A stretch of 64,000 nt of DNA from an uncultured Opitutales bacterium (GCA_944389885.1 CALXNZ010000005.1:62001-126000), one strand, 5' to 3'. Counted from the first letter of the stretch, positions 10,095-19,043 are shown. Notes: generated by a model not told the origin, from the sequence alone. Translations and numbers: made by a program.

Positions 10095-11396
10095 ATGGCG
10101 TTCCAACTCGTATATACAAGCTATCCGGTTTCCTTATCCGTGGGGCGCAGCGGGTTTTCGACTGTGGCGCGATCTTCCGATATGCCGGAAAAGCTTGTAG
10201 TGAAAGTTGAAAAATGCGGAATCTACGATTCGCGCGCGCCTATAATATATTCCCATAGAATAGTGGAGGCAAACGGCGGGAAATGGCACGTCCTGAGCAG
10301 GGTTTGCGATTCCGGAACAGATTATACAAATCGCAACAACTACATAGCCCACCATTTGGTCATTTCCTCCGAGGAGGCTATGAAACTTGAAGTTGTGTCT
10401 GCGGATATACTCTTGAACTGGGGCGGATGGAGGGATTCCTGGAATGAGGAGCCGAAATATTTGCCGGAAGTAGATTTGTCGGGATTGGCGCGAACCTCCC
10501 GTCTGCCCGCGTCGAAATGGGCTGCAATTTTTGGAGACGCCGGTTGCGCGGCTATTTTGGAAAATTCTCCGGCTTGGATTAGGGCTGAGCCTTCCGACTC
10601 CAAAAGGCTCCTTGAACTATTTGGAGAAAGTCTCTGCGTGTTTTTTAACATTGGGGATTCGTGGCAGGCCACTTATACGACTTTCTTTTGTCCCGGAGAC
10701 AGCCCGCAAGATTTCATGTGGCGCGCGATACCTTTTGTTCCGGACCAGGGCGTATGTGCGGATTTGGTTTCCGGAAAATGCGTTTTTCCGCATGGGCGTC
10801 CGGCCGATTATGCCCGCACTGGAATTCTCACCAATACCGAGCGCTTAAACTTGAAAGTTTCAAAACCCCTGAAAATAGAAAGAAAATATAGGGTTGTTGA
10901 AACGCAAAACAAAAAAACTTCAAATATTGTCACGGCGGCACTAATTGTATCGATTTTATTTTTATTGACAGCAATAGGGGTCTTGGCGGCGATACTGTTT
11001 TCTGGTTCTTCCTCGCCGTCCGCAGGGGAACCTCTTGAATCGTTGGAACCGTCTAATATCTCCCAAAATACTTCATATGGCGCAAATTCCATTTCGGGGT
11101 TAAAGAGTAAAATAGCCTCGCTGATTGAGTCCGGAGATGTTATGACGGCTCTCTCGCTGTGGGATTCTTCGCCATTGGCCGCAAATGATCCGCATTATAG
11201 AATGTCGCTATTGAGTTCTGCGGGGAGGACCGTTGACAAACTTTTATTGTCGGCGGAAGAATTGCTTGGAAATTCCGATTTGGCGGGGACCCGCCGCGAT
11301 TTATATATAGCCGAAAGAATATTGCAATGCGAGGAAATCCCGCGCAGGGCCGACAGGCTTAAAAATTTAAACACACTTAAGGACAAGATAAAATGA
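10095..11396 (+). CDS. GAP1-N2 domain protein with transmembrane anchor (GTPase-associated protein)
   Basis: 433 residues. The N-terminal 135 residues match the GAP1-N2 pattern: YTS at 7-9, GFSTVARS at 20-27, GGKWHVLSRV, and the hallmark DYTNRNNYIAHH at 76-87. The middle part, to about residue 260, is consistent with a short GAP1-M-like region. One membrane helix spans about residues 278-303. The C-terminal 130 residues are soluble and helical and look TPR-like. GAP1 proteins are named for their link to DO-GTPases; their biochemical role is not established. The stop codon overlaps the next ATG (ATGA), so translation of the two is coupled. Membrane anchoring suggests the complex sits at the inner membrane. 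Confidence 0.7.
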   Translation: MAFQLVYTSYPVSLSVGRSGFSTVARSSDMPEKLVVKVEKCGIYDSRAPIIYSHRIVEANGGKWHVLSRVCDSGTDYTNRNNYIAHHLVISSEEAMKLEVVSADILLNWGGWRDSWNEEPKYLPEVDLSGLARTSRLPASKWAAIFGDAGCAAILENSPAWIRAEPSDSKRLLELFGESLCVFFNIGDSWQATYTTFFCPGDSPQDFMWRAIPFVPDQGVCADLVSGKCVFPHGRPADYARTGILTNTERLNLKVSKPLKIERKYRVVETQNKKTSNIVTAALIVSILFLLTAIGVLAAILFSGSSSPSAGEPLESLEPSNISQNTSYGANSISGLKSKIASLIESGDVMTALSLWDSSPLAANDPHYRMSLLSSAGRTVDKLLLSAEELLGNSDLAGTRRDLYIAERILQCEEIPRRADRLKNLNTLKDKIK

Positions 11397-14149
11397 CACC
11401 GCAACTGGTAATATTGAAAATACAGTCTCTTTTAGCGCGTCGTTCCGAGATGAGCTTTATGGATAGGCGCGCTCTGGCAATGGAGTATTCGAGATTATGC
11501 GCCCAAGTGCAGTCGGATCTTGAGCATTGCGTGGCCATGATAAAGTCTGGGCGCGAATATGCGGCTCTTCAGGTGGCAGAGTCTTCGGGACTATTGGACG
11601 CTATAAATGTTCTCACATTTGCGGAGCTTCCGGCGTGGCGGGAATTTTGCGAGGTCAACGACTATCCGATGACCCAGCCGTTCGACGAGACTCAAGTTGG
11701 GCTTGTAATGGGCTTGTATTCACGAGGCATAACCCAGGCGCATCCGCTTTATCGAGATTATCGCAGGGCTATGCGCCTGCACAGGTTCGACGAGGCGCTC
11801 GGCGTAATACGCACTATAACGCGCATAAATTCATATGACGCCGAAGCGAGATCTGAATATGCGCGCTTGCGCAAGTTTGTAGCCAACAAGAAATTAGACG
11901 TCCTTTTGAGGGCTCTCCGCGAATCCGACGAGGAAAAGGTCGCGCGTTTGTGCGACGAGTTGGAGCCGGAGGCGGAAATAATTTCCGACGATCCTGTGTG
12001 GCAGGAGGCTCTGTCTTTTAGGAAAAAAGCCGTATCGAAATTGAACGCCCAGGATTGTTCCAAAATAATATCTGAGTTGAAAAATCTCGACGTAGATAGC
12101 GATTGGGAGCGCGCGATAGAGCTCATATCGGAGTTTAATATGAAGAAGGGGGATTTTACTCCGGCTTCCGATATAGAATTTGCGGATTCCGTTTTATCAA
12201 AATCTGCGGAGATACAAAACCGCAAGCTTACCGAAGAGCGCTCCGCGCGCGCCTGCAACGCGATAGCGGCTCTCTTGGAAAATCCGCAGGGCTCTCGCAG
12301 GGAGCGAATAAAAACTCTTGAGAGTCTGATTTCGGAGGCGGGGGAGGGCATCTCTCCGACCCTCGAAAAACGGGCTAAATCCAAAATAATTGCGATGAAA
12401 ATAGCCCAAAGAATAGCGTTTTGGACGGTATTCGGGGCTTCCGCTGCGGCTGTATTGGCGGTTTGCGGGTTTATATGGTTCACGCACGCACAGAACGAAC
12501 GCCGCAAGATAACACTTGCGGCGGAGGCGGAACTTTCTTCTATAGAGTCGCTCGACAGCTATTCGGCTTTGTCGCGCCGCATAGCGGATTTTGAAAAAAT
12601 ATACGCCAGCATACTGTCAGAGCCTTCCATAGCCTCGCGTCTTTCTGCGGCCAAGCAGACCGTGGAAGAATTGGGGGTGAAACTTGGGAATCTGGAGAAG
12701 AAATTGGCCTCGTTTGAAAAATTGGAATGGAACAAGCTCGCCTCCGCGGATCTCCTAGCTTCGCGCAAGGATTTAAGCGAATTTGAAAAATCGCTGAAGG
12801 CGGCGCCGCGCCGTGAATCGCTGCCTTTTGACGAACGCATATCGGCTCTTGCAAAACGCGCAAATTCCGCGGTGTCGGAAAGGAAACGCGAGATATCGCG
12901 CGAATTTCGCGCATTGCTCGACTCATTTAAAGCCGAGGTTTCTAAATATGTTTCCGGGGGCAAACCCAACGCCGCATTGGAATCTAAAATAGATTCTATT
13001 AGAGCCGCCATGTCCAATTTAGTTTCCGACGAACTCTCCGAACTCAGGCCTTCCGCCTCCGATGTGGCGGCCTATGGAGACGCCGCGGTAAAAATGGACG
13101 AAGCTTCGTCAAAGTTTGAGGCCAAATCGGCATTGGAGTCGGCATTGGCTTCGGCGAGAACTCCTGCGGATTATGTAAAGGCCCTTACAAATCTAAAAAA
13201 TAGCGCGTCGGTTTCGGCGTCTGAAGTTTCCCGCATAACTGCCGCGGCATTGGAGTCGGAAAATATCTCGCCGGCTTTTCTCTCTCAGTTCGGTTCTCCG
13301 CTATTGGCTTCCGCGCCAACCTCTAATATTCCCTTTTCAAAGGGAGTTCTTCCCCCAAATCCCATGTTTGACAACGTCTATAAATATCTCAAGGGAGGAA
13401 ATTCCGTTGTCTATACGTCCGGGAAGGTATCGGAACGCACCCAGAAATGGGAGGGAGGCTCTGAAATAATGCAGGAGGCAAACCAAATAGGTTTGGGCGG
13501 AAAAATAAGCAAATCGGTCTATCGCCTAAATAATACGCGCGGCCGCGCCCCGCGCGGAGAAATACTCACAGGAGGCAATTTGTCGGCGGAGTCGGAGCTC
13601 GCGGCTTCCGCGGCAAAAATCGCATCGGATAAATCGCTTATAGCGGCTTTAGATTTTGTTCGGGCTTCCAATGTGGATCCGGTTTTTAAGGCTTTGATTG
13701 AACGCGCAATATTCCGCAAAATGGAGGCGAATCCCGCAGAGTCGGGATTGCTGTATTCGCCTTCGGCCGCGGCTCATAAGAGTAAACTCGACAAAGTCGC
13801 TGGAGCCCTCTTTGACTATTCGTGGGTGTTTGAAAATCCATCGCGCCGCAATCTTATAAAGAGTGAATTATATTCGGGCCAATTTAAGCCGTATGCCGAT
13901 GAGGCTGAGCGCATGCGCAGGGCTGTCGGCATCGCGAAGGGAAAAATGCCCAAGTTTATAGGCTATGTAGACGCCTCGGGAACCAATAGGCTTTTTGCAA
14001 AGCCCACCGGAGCCATTTGGGCCATAGATGGCGCAACCGGCAAATTGTCACTCTTGGGCAATAATAAGCCGGCGCCTTATTCTCCGATATTCTCGGAGCA
14101 GGCGAGCTTTTCGGAAATCCTTAAACAGGCGGAATCCGCAAAGAAATGA
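11393..14149 (+). CDS. Large membrane-anchored coiled-coil protein of the GTPase operon, unknown family
   Basis: Not recognised as a named family. 918 residues, almost all helical. Residues 1-330 form a soluble helical, repeat-like region. One hydrophobic helix lies at about 341-363 (FWTVFGASAAAVLAVCGFIW). Residues 370-640 are a long charged, heptad-like stretch rich in Ala, Ser, Glu, Lys and Arg. The C-terminal 260 residues are more globular and end in a small beta-containing unit (GFVDASGTNRL-like and GAIWAIDGATGKL). The single membrane helix puts the coiled coil on one side of the membrane and the repeat region on the other. It overlaps both neighbours by ATGA, so it belongs to the same complex or pathway as the GTPase and GAP1-N2 proteins. 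Start 11393 is fixed by that overlap. Confidence 0.65.
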   Translation: MTPQLVILKIQSLLARRSEMSFMDRRALAMEYSRLCAQVQSDLEHCVAMIKSGREYAALQVAESSGLLDAINVLTFAELPAWREFCEVNDYPMTQPFDETQVGLVMGLYSRGITQAHPLYRDYRRAMRLHRFDEALGVIRTITRINSYDAEARSEYARLRKFVANKKLDVLLRALRESDEEKVARLCDELEPEAEIISDDPVWQEALSFRKKAVSKLNAQDCSKIISELKNLDVDSDWERAIELISEFNMKKGDFTPASDIEFADSVLSKSAEIQNRKLTEERSARACNAIAALLENPQGSRRERIKTLESLISEAGEGISPTLEKRAKSKIIAMKIAQRIAFWTVFGASAAAVLAVCGFIWFTHAQNERRKITLAAEAELSSIESLDSYSALSRRIADFEKIYASILSEPSIASRLSAAKQTVEELGVKLGNLEKKLASFEKLEWNKLASADLLASRKDLSEFEKSLKAAPRRESLPFDERISALAKRANSAVSERKREISREFRALLDSFKAEVSKYVSGGKPNAALESKIDSIRAAMSNLVSDELSELRPSASDVAAYGDAAVKMDEASSKFEAKSALESALASARTPADYVKALTNLKNSASVSASEVSRITAAALESENISPAFLSQFGSPLLASAPTSNIPFSKGVLPPNPMFDNVYKYLKGGNSVVYTSGKVSERTQKWEGGSEIMQEANQIGLGGKISKSVYRLNNTRGRAPRGEILTGGNLSAESELAASAAKIASDKSLIAALDFVRASNVDPVFKALIERAIFRKMEANPAESGLLYSPSAAAHKSKLDKVAGALFDYSWVFENPSRRNLIKSELYSGQFKPYADEAERMRRAVGIAKGKMPKFIGYVDASGTNRLFAKPTGAIWAIDGATGKLSLLGNNKPAPYSPIFSEQASFSEILKQAESAKK

Positions 14150-14640
14150 CATCGTTTAAACTCAGATGGAAAGGCCGCGTAAGCGGCCCGTTTACCATTG
14201 ATGCGATTCGTGAAATGCTCGCAGACGGTCGCATAGGGTTGATGTATCAGATTGAATTGCATTCGGGGAAATGGATATTCTTGAAGGATTTTCCGTTGGA
14301 TAATCCCGCGGTTCCAAATTTAAATCCTCTTGAATCTCGGGAACCGGAAATGCAAGATATTGACGATTGCGCCCTCAGCCAAGAATTGCAAACCGATGGC
14401 AAGAAAGAGTCAAAATCGGAAGACAGGTCGGATAGCGACGCAATGACTTATCTTTTGTACGCACTTTGCGGGGCTTCGTTTCTATCTCCTTTTATATGCG
14501 CGGCCTCGCTCGCATTGGCGGGGGCTTTCTATTCGCAGGGACGGCGCTCTACGGCCTTTGGAACGGCGGCTCTGTCATTGGTTATGGGGGTCTCGGGGTG
14601 GCTCTTCTTTAAGTTTTTGTATCCGATAATTTCCGCATAG
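14146..14640 (+). CDS. GYF_2 domain membrane protein
   Basis: 164 residues. The N-terminal 55 residues match the bacterial GYF_2 domain: an early tryptophan, the GPFTIDAIREMLADGRI segment, and a later aromatic GKWIFLKDF. GYF_2 domains are thought to bind peptides, often proline-rich ones. A charged linker (residues 60-95) leads to two membrane helices near the C-terminus (GASFLSPFICAASLALAGAF and TAALSLVMGVSGWLFF). The start overlaps the stop of the 918-residue protein gene (ATGA), so this is the fourth gene of the GTPase operon. It may recruit or tether the other members at the inner membrane, which is inference. Confidence 0.75.
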   Translation: MTSFKLRWKGRVSGPFTIDAIREMLADGRIGLMYQIELHSGKWIFLKDFPLDNPAVPNLNPLESREPEMQDIDDCALSQELQTDGKKESKSEDRSDSDAMTYLLYALCGASFLSPFICAASLALAGAFYSQGRRSTAFGTAALSLVMGVSGWLFFKFLYPIISA

Positions 14641-14699
14641 ATATTGCCTAAAATCGAAAAAGATTGCCATTTTTTTGAGGGTGTTCTTTTATCGGGCAA

Positions 14700-15533
14700 G
14701 TGTCAGAAAAGATAAAAGTGCTATTTGTGGTAAACCGCACAAAAAAAAATGCGGAGGAAATCGCGTCGAGGTTGTCGGGCGTCGCGGCAGGCGCGGGCTT
14801 TGATGCGGAAATATGCGATACATTTCCCTTGTCCGACGCATGCTTTGCAGGCAAAGATATTTGCTGCGTCATAGGCGGCGACGGCACCATACTTTCCTGC
14901 GTTCCCCATTTGGTCCGGCATTCACTGCCGGTGTTCGGGATAAATCTCGGCAAGCTGGGCTTTTTGGCCACCTACAGCGACGATATAGGCGATTCCGAAT
15001 TCCTCTCTCTAATATCCGGAGGCGGGCGCGTGCTTGAAAGGGCCTTGCTGGAGGCGAGAGTGGGAGACAAATCCTATGTGGCATTGAACGATTTTGTAAT
15101 TAAGGATTCGCGCCGGGACGGAATATCAAACCTGCGCATACGCGCCGATTCCGAATTTATCGCCGACTATTTGGGGGACGGCCTCATATTTTCAACTCCC
15201 ACAGGCTCCACCGCATACAATCTTTCGGCGGGAGGGCCGATTATACATCCCAAAGCCCGTGCCTTTGTGATGACCCCCATATGTCCGCACACTCTCAGCA
15301 ACAGGAGCCTAATATACGATTGCGGCGCGCAGATAAAAGTGACGAGCGCCGGTGGCGGAGCCATTCTAATGGCCGACGGTACGGAGGTGGCGGCCCTTCC
15401 AGAGGGCGGCGAAATAAGAATATCCATGCCTAATCTATCCCTGAATTTTATACGTCTGCGCGGGCATTCGCATTTCAGCATTTTGAGGAATAAACTCGGT
15501 TGGGCTGAAGATCCCCGGCATATGCAACCTTGA
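14700..15533 (+). CDS. nadK: NAD kinase
   Basis: Phosphorylates NAD to NADP. 277 residues from a GTG start at 14700. The diagnostic GGDGT motif (CVIGGDGTILS) lies near residue 60. The conserved nucleotide-binding stretch GDGLIFSTPTGSTAYNLSAG is complete. The gene lies 59 bases after the GTPase operon and could be read through from it, since only a weak hairpin is visible in between. Its function is housekeeping and need not relate to that operon. Cytoplasmic, full length. Confidence 0.95.
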   Translation: MSEKIKVLFVVNRTKKNAEEIASRLSGVAAGAGFDAEICDTFPLSDACFAGKDICCVIGGDGTILSCVPHLVRHSLPVFGINLGKLGFLATYSDDIGDSEFLSLISGGGRVLERALLEARVGDKSYVALNDFVIKDSRRDGISNLRIRADSEFIADYLGDGLIFSTPTGSTAYNLSAGGPIIHPKARAFVMTPICPHTLSNRSLIYDCGAQIKVTSAGGGAILMADGTEVAALPEGGEIRISMPNLSLNFIRLRGHSHFSILRNKLGWAEDPRHMQP

Positions 15534-15554
15534 TAGCTCTAAAATATCGATAAA

Positions 15555-16961
15555 ATGCAAACGCAAAACCAGTCAATAGTTAAGCGGCTAAAATATTTCT
15601 TCGGATATGGCCTATGGGAGACTCCAAGCTCCGAGTTAAAGGGCGCGAATTTGATTTTTACGAGTCTCTTGCGCGTTATCGTTTCGACGGTAAACGGCAT
15701 AATTAAGAATAGGATTCTCGTGCAGGCGTCATCGCTTTCATACGCCACGCTTTTGGCGATAGGCCCCATATTGGCAATCACAATATTGTTTTCTTCAATG
15801 TTCTTTAGGGATAAGGGAGAGCATTTTGTATATGAAAAAATAATGGACGCCGCGGTGTTTGTTATGCCCGCTATGAGCGAAATGATGTCGCAGCACTCCC
15901 AAAAGACGGAACTTGGGAATTCGGTTCAGCCGGAGATAAACCCGAAAGTTCTCGCGTTCATAGACAAGATTTCAAAAGGCGGGTCATCGGCGGGGGCAAT
16001 AGGAATCGCCACTATGATATTCACTTGTCTCCTGCTCTGCATAAATATGGAGACTGCGTTTAACTATATTTGGGGCGTCCACAAAGGCAGAAATTGGGTG
16101 GATAGAATCGTATTTTATTTTGCGCTTATATTTTTCGGCTCCGTGGGAACAATATTCGGAATGACCTTTCTGGCGACCTCGCAGCTGTCGTCGATGATTG
16201 ACTGGATACCTTTCTTGTCGGAATATGCTTCGTGGCTGACCTATCTTCTCGGAATGGGCGCCATGACGATGGTTTTGGCGTTCTTTTATAAGTTTATACC
16301 GTGCGTAAAAGTAAAATGGCACGCGGCGCTGGTGGGGGGCGTAATTATAATGCTGCTTTTGATGCTGAACAATAAAATGTCCTTCATCTACATAAGCTAC
16401 ATCGTCAAACAGCAGAGTTTTTACGGATATTTTGCGATTGTGGCCGTGGCTATGTTCAGCCTTTACATATTTTGGCTTTTTATACTGTCCGGAGGGCAAA
16501 TTACTTACGCGGTCCAATATGTGGAATTTTTATCGGACGACGCCGCATGGCTCAAGACGGGAGACAGAACGCGCTCGTTTATCGCGCTTGCCGTTTACGG
16601 CAAGATATCCGCCGCTTTTTACGGCGGCGGGACTGCCCCGACTTCGGAATCCTTGAGCACAGATCTGCGCATGCCGCAGGTATCCATAGGTGAGTCGCTG
16701 AATTGGCTTCTCGAAAAAAATCTCATATGCTCCACCGAAAATTCCAACCCCGACGACGATTCCGTTTATTATAAGCCGTCTATTTCTCCCGACTCAATAA
16801 CTCTTGCCGAATTCTTTAAGAGGCTCGGCACAAATCCCGACGACACTTTGACCGTGGGAAGGCTGTCGGCGGAGGATTCGATAGTGGGCAAGGCTATGGA
16901 GTCGCTTGAAGTCTATGCCCGCTCCGACATAGCTTCAAAAACCATAAGGGAATTGATATAA
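15555..16961 (+). CDS. YihY/BrkB family inner-membrane protein
   Basis: 468 residues. An N-terminal soluble stretch is followed by the YihY signature region (ASSLSYATLLAIGPILAITI) and about six membrane helices to residue 320. The C-terminal 150 residues are cytoplasmic and resemble a winged-helix-like extension, common in the longer members. The family was once annotated as ribonuclease BN, which is wrong for this protein; its real role is unknown and possibly transport. The stop TAA shares a base with the pdxH ATG (TAATG), so the two are translationally coupled. Confidence 0.88.
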   Translation: MQTQNQSIVKRLKYFFGYGLWETPSSELKGANLIFTSLLRVIVSTVNGIIKNRILVQASSLSYATLLAIGPILAITILFSSMFFRDKGEHFVYEKIMDAAVFVMPAMSEMMSQHSQKTELGNSVQPEINPKVLAFIDKISKGGSSAGAIGIATMIFTCLLLCINMETAFNYIWGVHKGRNWVDRIVFYFALIFFGSVGTIFGMTFLATSQLSSMIDWIPFLSEYASWLTYLLGMGAMTMVLAFFYKFIPCVKVKWHAALVGGVIIMLLLMLNNKMSFIYISYIVKQQSFYGYFAIVAVAMFSLYIFWLFILSGGQITYAVQYVEFLSDDAAWLKTGDRTRSFIALAVYGKISAAFYGGGTAPTSESLSTDLRMPQVSIGESLNWLLEKNLICSTENSNPDDDSVYYKPSISPDSITLAEFFKRLGTNPDDTLTVGRLSAEDSIVGKAMESLEVYARSDIASKTIRELI

Positions 16962-17599
16962 TGGATCTCTTTGAATTTAGAAACGAGTATCTCAAGGGGG
17001 GCCTCGAAAGGCGGGATTTAGACGACAATCCCTTTAAACAATTTGGGAAATGGTTCGACCATGCCTGCGAATGCAAAGTCAAGGAGCCCAACGCAATGGC
17101 GCTCTCGACTGTGGATTCCGCCGGCGCGCCCAGTTCGCGCATTGTCTTGTTGAAATCGTGGGGCGAGGACGGCTTCGTGTTTTACACAAACTACACCAGC
17201 AAAAAAGCCCGGGATATATCCCAAAATAATAAGGTAAGCCTTCTATTTGTATGGATTGATCTCGAGAGGCAACTGCGCATAGACGGCGCCGCCGAAAAGG
17301 TATCGGCGGCGGAATCCTTGAGATACTTCTTAAGCAGGCCGTTCGGCAGTAGAATAGGGGCGTGGGTATCGCACCAGAGCTCTATCATCACGTCGCGCTC
17401 CTTGCTTGAAATGCAATTCGATAAAATGAAGCGCAAATTCGCCGACGGGAAAATTCCGCTTCCAGATTTTTGGGGAGGATATAAGGTTGTGCCGTCAAGG
17501 TTTGAATTCTGGCAGGGCCGCGAAAATAGGCTTCACGACAGGTTTGAATACAAGCTCGATGAAAACGGCATATGGCAGATATCGCGTCTGGCGCCTTAG
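16961..17599 (+). CDS. pdxH: Pyridoxamine 5'-phosphate oxidase
   Basis: FMN-dependent enzyme of vitamin B6 salvage; oxidises pyridoxamine 5'-phosphate and pyridoxine 5'-phosphate to pyridoxal 5'-phosphate. 212 residues, the normal length. Signatures include ALSTVDSAGAPSSRIVLLK, the FMN-contact FYTNYTSKKARDI, SHQSS near residue 140, and a C-terminal EFWQGRENRLHDRFEY followed by W and LAP at the end, as in E. coli PdxH. Its start overlaps the stop of the BrkB-family gene by one base. Cytoplasmic dimer by family knowledge. Confidence 0.96.
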   Translation: MDLFEFRNEYLKGGLERRDLDDNPFKQFGKWFDHACECKVKEPNAMALSTVDSAGAPSSRIVLLKSWGEDGFVFYTNYTSKKARDISQNNKVSLLFVWIDLERQLRIDGAAEKVSAAESLRYFLSRPFGSRIGAWVSHQSSIITSRSLLEMQFDKMKRKFADGKIPLPDFWGGYKVVPSRFEFWQGRENRLHDRFEYKLDENGIWQISRLAP

Positions 17600-17603
17600 C
17601 CGT

Positions 17604-18242
17604 TTAACGCCCTGCCTCAAGAATTTTTATTACGGAGCCGGGATTGGAAAAATCCGTTATTACAGCGTCGGCAATCGGCCGCAGCAAGTCTGGCGACAGG
17701 CTTGAAGACACTCCGACTACATACATTTCGGCGGCTTTGCCGGCCATTATTCCGGTAATGGCGTCTTCAAATACCGCACAATTTCGGGGGAGACTGTTAA
17801 GGCGGCTTGCCCCAAGCAGATAACATTGCGGATTCGGTTTCCCAAATTCTACGTCATGCGAAGTCACTATTGTGTCGAAATATTTTCCTATTCCCGTCTG
17901 CGATAATGCCCGCTCTATCTTTTTGGGAGGCGAGCTTGTCACGAGCCCAGCCTTATAAGAGCGCTCTTTTATCAATCTTATAAAATCCAAAGCTCCGGGT
18001 ACTTGAGGAAAGCTCATTTTGCTTTCAAAGTCTGCGAGCGATTTTTCGCACTTGTTTATTTCCTCAGCTGAAATTCCCGCGAAATATTCTTCAAATATAT
18101 TTTTTAGGGTTCTCCCTTTTAGCTTTTTGGCAAAGTCTGAATCGCCAAAATAAAAGAGCCCCTGCCTATTCCAAAAAATATCATATTGCGGCTCCGTATC
18201 GAATATCACTCCGTCGAAGTCGAACAGCACTGTATCTATCAT
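17604..18242 (-). CDS. HAD-family sugar phosphatase / beta-phosphoglucomutase-like
   Basis: The frame is open up to 18335, but the ATG at 18242 begins MIDTVLFDFDGVIFDTEPQ, the standard N-terminus of the family, giving 212 residues. Motif I is DFDGV with both aspartates. Motif II is VTSSPP around residue 110. Motif III is a lysine in GKPNPQCYLLG. Motif IV is FEDAITGIMAGKAAEM. A helical cap between motifs I and II places it with the beta-PGMT / sugar-phosphate phosphatases. It is divergent from the D-lyxose isomerase gene and shares the regulatory region at about 18.3 kb, so a role in the same sugar pathway is plausible. It converges with pdxH, only 4 bases apart. Confidence 0.88.
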   Translation of the reverse strand: MIDTVLFDFDGVIFDTEPQYDIFWNRQGLFYFGDSDFAKKLKGRTLKNIFEEYFAGISAEEINKCEKSLADFESKMSFPQVPGALDFIRLIKERSYKAGLVTSSPPKKIERALSQTGIGKYFDTIVTSHDVEFGKPNPQCYLLGASRLNSLPRNCAVFEDAITGIMAGKAAEMYVVGVSSSLSPDLLRPIADAVITDFSNPGSVIKILEAGR

Positions 18243-18326
18243 TTTGACGAGGCTATTTTTCGCGATTCTTTTGTCAAGGCAATCCGCGGTTTCATCGCAT
18301 TGATACAAGCGCGCCGCGCTTTTGCG

Positions 18327-18362
18327 TTGACACATTCCTAAAATTGGATAAAACGTTTTATC
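18327..18362 (+). promoter_or_regulatory. Promoter with a perfect LacI-type palindromic operator
   Basis: A consensus -35 hexamer TTGACA at 18327-18332 is followed by the perfect 16-bp palindrome GATAAAACGTTTTATC at 18347-18362. A -10-like TAAAAC starts 16 bases after the -35, so the palindrome covers the -10. The central CG flanked by A/T-rich arms is the usual layout of LacI-family operators. It sits between a HAD gene (minus) and the D-lyxose isomerase gene (plus) and could repress either one. Confidence 0.65.
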
Positions 18363-18473
18363 GAAAATATGGGTGCTCCTATTTATTTTCTCCGGACGGC
18401 TTGTCGGGTTTGCATTTCAGACTGCGACAATATTTAGGTTGGAGAAAATCTTAAAGTGAAAGGAATGGAAAAG

Positions 18474-19043
18474 ATGAAAAGATCTCAGATAAATGAAATG
18501 TGCGCGGAGGCGAAAGGCGTCTTTGAGAAGTGCGGTTGGACTCTTCCGCCCGAACCCCGTTGGGATTTTACGGATTTTGGCAAAAATGACATAGCCAATG
18601 CGGCTCTTGTTCTTGTAAACCTTGCCGAAGAAAAAGAATATTGCGAAAAACTTATGTATGCAAGGCCTTGGCAGTGGACGCCCTGCCATGCGCATAAATT
18701 AAAGCAGGAGGATATAATTTGCAGAAGCGGTAAATTTCTAATAAGGGTTTGGGATTCCGCGCGGCTTGAAGACGGGGTAAAAATATTCTTAAAAATAAAC
18801 GGGCGCCCCACCGGACTTGTGAGCGGGACCGACATATTTATACCCGCTGGGAGCAGAATCACCCTTACTCCTGGGATATACCACGAGTTCACTCCGGTCG
18901 AGAAGGATACGGTAATAGGCGAGGTTTCCACCGCAAACGACGATTCAAACGACAATTTTTTTGTTGATCCCGATATAGGGCGTTTCCCCGGTGTGGAGGA
19001 GGACGTTCCTTCCGAATTTCTGCTTGTGTCCGATGTGAAATGA
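18474..19043 (+). CDS. D-lyxose/D-mannose ketol-isomerase
   Basis: Cupin-fold, Mn-dependent sugar isomerase that interconverts D-lyxose with D-xylulose and D-mannose with D-fructose. 189 residues from the ATG at 18474 (MKRSQINEMC), which matches the start of the E. coli family member and follows GGAATGGAAAAG. An in-frame GTG at 18456 is less likely. The metal-binding cupin motif is visible as CHAHKLKQEDI, with a second His in PGIYHEF. The C-terminal STANDDSNDNFFVD and GRFPGVEEDVP segments are hallmarks of the family. It is preceded by a perfect operator-like palindrome, so it is likely repressed without substrate. Confidence 0.9.
   Translation: MKRSQINEMCAEAKGVFEKCGWTLPPEPRWDFTDFGKNDIANAALVLVNLAEEKEYCEKLMYARPWQWTPCHAHKLKQEDIICRSGKFLIRVWDSARLEDGVKIFLKINGRPTGLVSGTDIFIPAGSRITLTPGIYHEFTPVEKDTVIGEVSTANDDSNDNFFVDPDIGRFPGVEEDVPSEFLLVSDVK

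Noticed and set aside
11758-12507. 249-codon minus-strand frame inside the 918-residue protein gene
   Set aside because: Ser/Arg-rich, no domain; the plus frame has ATGA overlaps on both sides.
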